From Sphaerosporella brunnea (Eukaryota; Ascomycota; Pezizomycetes; Pezizales; Pyronemataceae), in assembly GCA_008704415.1 (NCBI GenBank), contig VXIS01000005.1, forward strand, positions 124,001 through 188,000: a DNA stretch of 64,000 nt, given 5' to 3'. Positions 58,359 to 64,000 of the stretch are shown here, piece by piece (positions within the stretch are counted from its first letter, which is position 1; every line of letters begins with the position of its first letter). The position numbers and the translations under genes are program-made. A model generated the notes under the pieces. The model made no database searches. It had not been told where the DNA came from and saw only the letters and a program-made list of their open reading frames with translations.

Positions 58359-58937
58359 TGTTAACTGTTAGCGTTTGGTGGGGGTACAGTGAAAGTTAGG
58401 CAAAGATTGAGGAGTTTAAAAGGTTACGAAATTTGTGATGTGCGGCTCCTTTTATATGACGTTGAGACGTCAGGGTTTTCAGTGGATTCTGAATTGAACA
58501 CGTGCACTGGGCAGCACTCAGAACAGAGAGAGTTTCGGGACGATTCTGTTTGGGATCCTTTTCCCCAAATTCTTGCAGGGATAATCTCTTTCTAGAAGTG
58601 TGCATTTCCATCCATTTCGTATCCATTTCCTCAAAATCGAGACTGCCTGCGACCGGGAGAGACCTAACCACCCAAAGACCGTTCTCCATGAGCAAAGCCA
58701 TCATCATTTAACACAGCCGCACAACAACCTGCCCAATTTTATCATCCACAACATTCCGCTTTGCACGATTAACTACCGCATTCATCCGCAACACGCGACG
58801 ACCGAAACTTAACTCTACCGTAACAAGCACGACCCACCAGATCCCCCTCTCCGACCCGACCGAGTCCCACAGTGTGCGAGAAGTGCGGGAGTTAGAGTTA
58901 GAGTGATAGAAGAGAGGGAGTAAGAGAGAGCGAGAGA
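58359..58937. promoter_or_regulatory. Divergent intergenic region of the ABC ATPase and SSXT genes
   Basis: The 579 bp between two divergent start codons should hold both promoters. The end is GA-rich (GAGAGAGCGAGAG) just before the SSXT start. No other feature is seen. Confidence 0.55.
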
Positions 58938-60607
58938 ATGAGCATGACGACAGCTCCCGTGGGCAGCGCGAGCCTCCAGCAATACCAGGCCCAGCTGCAG
59001 GCGAACCAGGCTGCCCTTGGACAGCAGTTGCTTCTTCCTCAACAGCGTGAGTATCATGCTTTCTTCTCTCCGCGCGGGATAATGGAGGCGTGTTGTCTGT
59101 GTTGCGTTGCTGCTCCCTTTTGCGCGCATCGCTTTAATTTTTGCTTTTTCGCACCTCCTTTCCCGATATCTGTCGGTCCTGCGCCGCGATGAACTGAATT
59201 GAGATCCCATCGCCTCGACAAAGAAACGAAATAGCTAATGTCGATCCAGGGCCGCTCCAGCAGCAGTCTCAGTTGCACCAGCAGTCGTTGTCGGTATCCA
59301 TCGCGACGCAGCAGCAACAGCAATTGATGAATAAGGCGATGGAGAAACACAGCGAACTCGAACTCGACAAAAAACGCGTCACACTCCTTCTCGAGATCAA
59401 TGCCGAACTATTGCGCGAGGTTCTCAATGTGCAGCCAAAACTGAAGTCGCCTGAAGAGGCCAAGAATGATCCCGTATTTCGAGAGTATGCATGTCCATAC
59501 CCGACGAATTTGCCCTTCCGTGTCCATGATCGCTACACCTTAAGACCAAGTCACTGACCATCGAGAGCGGAACTCAGATGCATGCGCCGCCTTCAGCAAA
59601 ACCTCGCGTACCTCGCCGCGATAGCAGATAGATCCCACAAGCCGGCGTCGCTGATCCCCGTTTGTCCAGGTGTGCTACAGCCACCTCCTGACATGCCCCT
59701 ACTCGAGGGGCTCTACAAGAGATTGCAGGAACTATACCCCGGGATCAACCCGTCGAACCCCCCTCAGCAGCATCAACAGAACGCCCAACTTGCCCCGTCG
59801 CGATCTGGCCAGAACGCATCACCTAAATCCCAAATCACACAGGGTGCGCCGAACTCGATAACACCGTCGAACCATGGCTCGCCTCCTCGAGATAACTCTC
59901 TGGCATCGCCGCCGCCACCACAAATGCCCTCGCATCAATCGCCGCCGCCACAGCCCGTGATGCAAGGCATGCAACTGCCTCAACACCAGCACCCGCCCCC
60001 GCCACCAACACCGCAGCAGCAACAGCAACAACAACAAATGATGTACCAAAACCACATGCACTCGCAGTCGCCACCAATACAAGACCCCCGAATGCACCAA
60101 CAGGCGCAAGCGCAGCATTATGCCCAACTGCAGCAACAGAGGCAGTTCATGATGCAGCAACAGCAGCAACAGCAGCAGCGAGCAGTACAGCAGCAGCAAC
60201 AACAGCAACAGCAGGCGCAACCACAAATACAGCACCTTCAGTCTCATATGACGGGACCGATGGGTATACCAACAACTATGGGCATGGGAGTGAGCGGTCC
60301 GGGCATGAACGGAATGCCGGTGAGCATGGCACCGCAACAGGCGATGAACCCGGGCATGATGGGTGCAGGGCCGGGGATGGTAATGGCTGGGGGTATGGGT
60401 ATGAACAGCTATGGCGGAATGCAGATGTCGAGCGCGGGGCCGATGGTAGGAGCAATGGGGGCGATGGCGCCCATGAACAGCATGGGCCAAGTGCCGATGG
60501 GACACATGGGAATGGGAAATATGGCGATGGGTATGGGCGGAATGCAGCCGGGTGGAGGGTTTACGGATATGAACCATCCGATGTGGAACCAGGGCTGGGG
60601 ACCGTAA
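58938..60607 (+). CDS. SSXT (SS18-like) domain protein
   Basis: Exons 58938-59046, 59250-59484 and 59578-60607 give 457 residues. The SSXT/SS18 N-terminal domain spans about 70-140: AMEKHSELELDKKRVTLLLE, INAELLREVLN, MRRLQQNLAYLAAIADRS. SS18-type proteins are co-activators attached to SWI/SNF-type remodellers. A fungal role in chromatin is inferred from the family. The rest is low complexity: poly-Gln blocks (about residues 270-360) and a Met/Gly-rich C terminus (GPGMVMAGGMGMNSYGGMQM), typical of prion-like activation regions. The second splice makes residue sequence FRECMRRL, where the family usually has Tyr for Cys, so the acceptor could be checked. The stop is followed by T24 and G11 runs. 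Confidence 0.85.
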
Positions 60608-62616
60608 CGTTTTTTATTTACTTATTTATTTGTTTTTTTTTTTTTTTTTTTTTTTTGGTGGGGGGGGGGGTTGTGTATCGATCGTAGGTTTACCATGTTG
60701 CTCTCATATCTTCTTTGTACACACCTTGATTGGACGAATTCGCGTCGAGTGGAGGGTTGGGTTTGGCTTGTTTCTATAGTGCTGCTGGTGCGTTGTTTTT
60801 TCTTCTTCATGTTCTTTGCTCTTCATCTTCTAGGCGTAACGTGGATTGGGTTGTTCGGATCAGAGCTTTGGGATGTATGTATGTATGTATTTACGTTTAC
60901 GTTTATGGTCCTTTTCAAGCAGACGATCTGCTGGCCCGCGCGTCTGGATCTGCTGTGCATTGTCGTCGGTGCGTAGCTTGTGGCTTATCTATTCTATGTA
61001 TCTATGTAGAGGGGAAATTTGGAGACGCACATACACACGACGAAGGAAGGTGGGAGGAGGAGGGAGAGAGGAGGAGGAGGGGGGAGGTGCAGCCGGGAAT
61101 GCAGCAGCAGGGCGGGAACAATGATCGGGACACTTAGTTGCCCTACGCCCACCAAAAATTGGCGCCCGCCCGACAGCGCCCCGACAACAATGTGAAATCA
61201 CCAATCGATAACTACACCGAAACATTCAAGTAAAGGCGCAAATAGAAGCTTATAACCTATAGAACCGGACCGACGGCTATATGGAAGCAGTCAAGGAGGA
61301 GTCGAGCAACGTCCACAACAAGGAAACAAGGCAACAAAGCGCTCAATTTTGGTGGGGTACAGCCGGGTAACCAAGGGTCCCGATGATTGCTGTTTCAACT
61401 CGTAGCACAGCGGCAGTCTGGCACGCGGGACGGTCACAGCAGCTACTTCACACAGGAGGTTTTCAACTTTCAAGGTTTCCATGCCTTGGCGTTTATACCG
61501 GCCACAACATCCAGCAATCTGCAGGTCTGGTTGGACGGCAGCGGAAGGCCACCTATGGATATCTACACCCCCTCAGCAGGGAGGCTCGATGCAAATTTTC
61601 ATGCAGATTGACACGTTCCTCTCATTCGCCTGATCTCTTTTTTTTCCTTTCTGCTTTGCTTATGACGCCGGACTGTCCTGGTTCGGGCGGTGTGTGTGTG
61701 ATGTGATGTGATGGATGTGTTGGCTGCTTCGAATAGCAACCGACCCCCCCTTGCTCGCCCTGCTTGTGGTGGTGACTTCAGGGTGTGAGAATCGCCGGGC
61801 AACACGTAGAGTTGAGTGCGTGACGTTGGGAAGGGCTTTCTTTCATCGGGTATTGATTCCACGGCGGCGGAGGAGGAGGAGGAGGAGGAGTTGGTGATGA
61901 TGATGATGATGATGATGGTGATGATGGTGATGATTTGGACATGGTGCACAAAATTCCAGTCGAAACATAATGAGGCTGCTCAGTCAGCTTCAGTCAGTAC
62001 AGCACGGTTCAATGCCGCTCTGTCCAGCAAGAGGTCTAGGCAGTCAACTTTTCAACTGTCAAGCCAAGGGCTCATTGAAGAGTGAAATATCTTCTAGGCT
62101 TGCTATGTAAACTTGCGGCGCGTCCCGCTTTCTTGACCACCACCACCACTATCTACTCGCTTGGTGGAAACCACTTTTCTTCTCTTGCCATCCGCTCCTC
62201 CCCACGTCTGAGACGACCTCCATCCAATTCTCCTAAAGGCGGCTCTTAATCGCACTCGTCGACGTCGTCGCCGCGTTCCACAGTGCTATTTTCAGCCTCA
62301 AGGGTTCACGCCTTCTTCGAGAACAAACACCCCCGCCGCATTAACCTACTCACCACCACCCTCCCCCTCAAAAACGTCTGCCGCCGCCTGCTACACTTCA
62401 CGCACTTCCTACTACCACCTCTTCTCGCCGCAAATCTCAACACCCCAGGACCGATTCTTTGAGTTACAGTCTCTGTTGTTGCCGACTACCCCACTTGCGC
62501 TCTGTGCACTCTGTTTTTGCGTATAGTCTAGTTTAGTCTACGACAATACGATCCGCCTGCGGTAACTCGTCGCGTCCAGACCGCTTTGTGCGCCGCTGCC
62601 GTTCAACTCGGACACG
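60608..62616. other. Intergenic between SSXT and DnaJ genes
   Basis: About 2 kb with no supported gene. It holds T24 (60633-60656) plus G11 directly after the SSXT gene, GTAT repeats (60875-60890), a GA-rich stretch (61050-61085), and a GAGGA/ATG microsatellite (61863-61930). The last 400 bp are C/T-rich and probably the long promoter and leader of the DnaJ gene. Confidence 0.55.
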
Positions 62617-64000
62617 ATGCCGCACAGCGATATAGACTACTATAAAATTCTTGGTTTAGGTCGGCATGCTACCGATGAGGAAATAAAACGAGCGTTCCGG
62701 AAGCTAGGTGTGTTACTTCATCGCTTCGACCCCTCCTCCGCTCACCTACTTTTGATCGGATCATAGCTGACGTCCCACACAGCGAGGGACACTCATCCGG
62801 ATAAAAACCCGAATGATCCCACGGCGAAAGAGAGGTTCCAGGACCTTCAGAGAGCATACGACACTCTGAAGGACAACCTGGAACGGAGTAAATACGACGA
62901 GGACAACCCCTACCACGGTTTGGACGGAGCGCAACGCTCTCAAGCTCACCGTACTCCAGCATCTGGTGCGCGATCCGGCACAGCTAAACGTTACACTGCC
63001 GGCGCTTCCACCCACACGCCTGGATGGTCCAACGGAACTGCGAACCGCGGCTACGAGTCTGGCTTCGCCCAGCAAGCCGGAGCGACGAGATCAAGATGGG
63101 GAGGGTATGAAACATATGAGGAGACGGCATGGGACCCAAAAGGAACTCCGGCATATCAAAAATATAGGGGGTCAAGAGAGTACGAGGACGGTCATGGACC
63201 ATACACGACCAAGCAGAGCGCATATGCAAGAACCTCAGCCGAGCGTACGCACCCTACCGCTCCGAAATATCATACCAGCGGACCTCATGCCTCATCGTCC
63301 CCGCGACCCAAGTCGACTACAGGCACCAATGCTAGGTACACGAGCAACGCGGGGTCGGCGGGGTCGGCGGGCCCCAACGTGGGGGATTACATACGAGAAG
63401 CGAGGGCACGAGAGGAGGCGGAAGCGCGCAAGCAACAGGATGCTGAGCGGCGCAAACAGGAGGAGGAACAAAAGTCGAGAGAGCAGGAAAAACTGAGGCG
63501 GGAGGCCGCCGAAGAGTTGAAGCGGGCCGAAGAGGAGCGCCTTCGGAAAATGAAGGAGGCCAGGGACCGTGAGCGTCGACGGGCCGAGGAAGCTGTCAGG
63601 AACCCGTACACTGACACCAACAGTTATGGAGGGCGCTCGACTCCCACGCCTAACGGATATGGCTACTACCCGTCGGAATCCTATGCCTCTCGGAAGGATG
63701 ATGATGACCTGCTGAGGGAAGCTGACGAGCAGATGAGGGAACGTAGCAGGGTCCCCCCAAGATCCCAACCGCACCTGGGCAGTCATTCGAGGCGGACTTC
63801 TAGGTCTTCTATGAAGCCCAAACCCGAGGCGACCACATGGCCTAAAAACCATCGGATCTACGAGCATTATGATAACCCAGAGAACTGGAAAAATGACAAA
63901 TCTCACCTTGACGATGTAGAAGTGGTGGAGGTTACCCCCTCTGATGTGGATCCCGACAAGCCTGGCAGTGGCCCGAACGACTACTTTACCGAGACGGCCC
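62617..64000 (+). CDS. DnaJ (J-domain) protein, 3' end cut by window edge
   Basis: Exon 1 (62617-62707) and exon 2 (62783 onward, open to the window end) give at least 436 residues. The J domain covers about 8-70: DYYKILGLGRHATDEEIKRA, FRKLARDTHPDKNPND with the HPD motif, and ERFQDLQRAYDTLKDNLERS. HPD stimulates Hsp70 ATPase. No Gly/Phe or zinc-finger domain follows. Instead there is a Ser/Gly/Tyr-rich region and then a long charged coiled coil (about 240-325: ARAREEAEARKQQDAERRKQ and further Glu/Arg/Lys heptads), a class C (J-only) layout seen in fungal hypothetical J proteins. The partner and compartment cannot be told from this part. The intron is 75 bp with acceptor CACACAG. Confidence 0.9.

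Noticed and set aside
59819..60577. 252-residue His/Leu/Arg-rich minus-strand frame
   Set aside because: Antisense of the Gln- and Met-rich SSXT C terminus.

Overview
This is nuclear DNA of a filamentous ascomycete (Pezizomycotina). The evidence is short (about 40-70 bp) GT-AG introns in almost every gene, intron-split histone H3 and H4 genes, a divergent H4-H3 pair, and fungal forms of LTE1, hymA (Mo25), TFIIIC, Med4 and NCS-1. The class cannot be fixed from the sequence. A Pezizales-like genome is possible, but that is only an impression.

Left part (1-15.6 kb) is accessory and decaying. It holds the 5' two-thirds of a PXA-PX membrane protein (minus), a Tc1/mariner transposase remnant, an F-box-like protein, an allantoicase pseudogene with about four frame lesions, an intron-bearing tRNA-Gln(UUG), a ferric-reductase-like gene with one in-frame TAA and an 18-histidine tract, a Crinkler/REase-like pseudogene, and a TA-flanked 215-bp foldback MITE. 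The 3' end of the Crinkler-like gene is split by a 5'-truncated LINE flanked by a perfect 14-bp target-site duplication.

Middle part (15.6-44.3 kb) is mostly housekeeping: hymA, a UshA/5'-nucleotidase-type phosphoesterase, MED4, RRP46, a TFIIIC zinc-finger subunit, a pogo-like DNA transposon remnant with TA-flanked terminal repeats, POP1, LTE1, eIF6, a PI-PLC-X-like secreted protein closely followed upstream by a JMJD5-like JmjC protein, and a conserved Cys-motif protein.

Right part (44.6-64 kb) carries a UBE2G-type E2, NCS-1/frequenin, ribosomal protein eL22, divergent histones H4 and H3 (the H3 tail reads KQFANK instead of KQLA[T/S]K), a second LINE-tailed insertion with its own 14-bp duplication, an ABC-class ATPase fused to a minisatellite-encoded Gly/Arg-rich N terminus, an SSXT-domain protein, and the start of a DnaJ protein cut by the window edge.

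Recurring themes are retroelement insertions with recognisable duplications, G/C homopolymer runs of 11-17 bp near genes, and a strong tendency for the first intron to fall within 7-18 nt of the start codon. The genes do not form one pathway. They cover translation and ribosome assembly (eIF6, eL22, POP1, RRP46, TFIIIC), chromatin (H3, H4, JmjC, SSXT) and morphogenesis or cell-cycle signalling (LTE1, hymA, NCS-1). No CRISPR array or bacterial-type operon is present. All exon limits come from reading splice signals and frame, not from transcripts.
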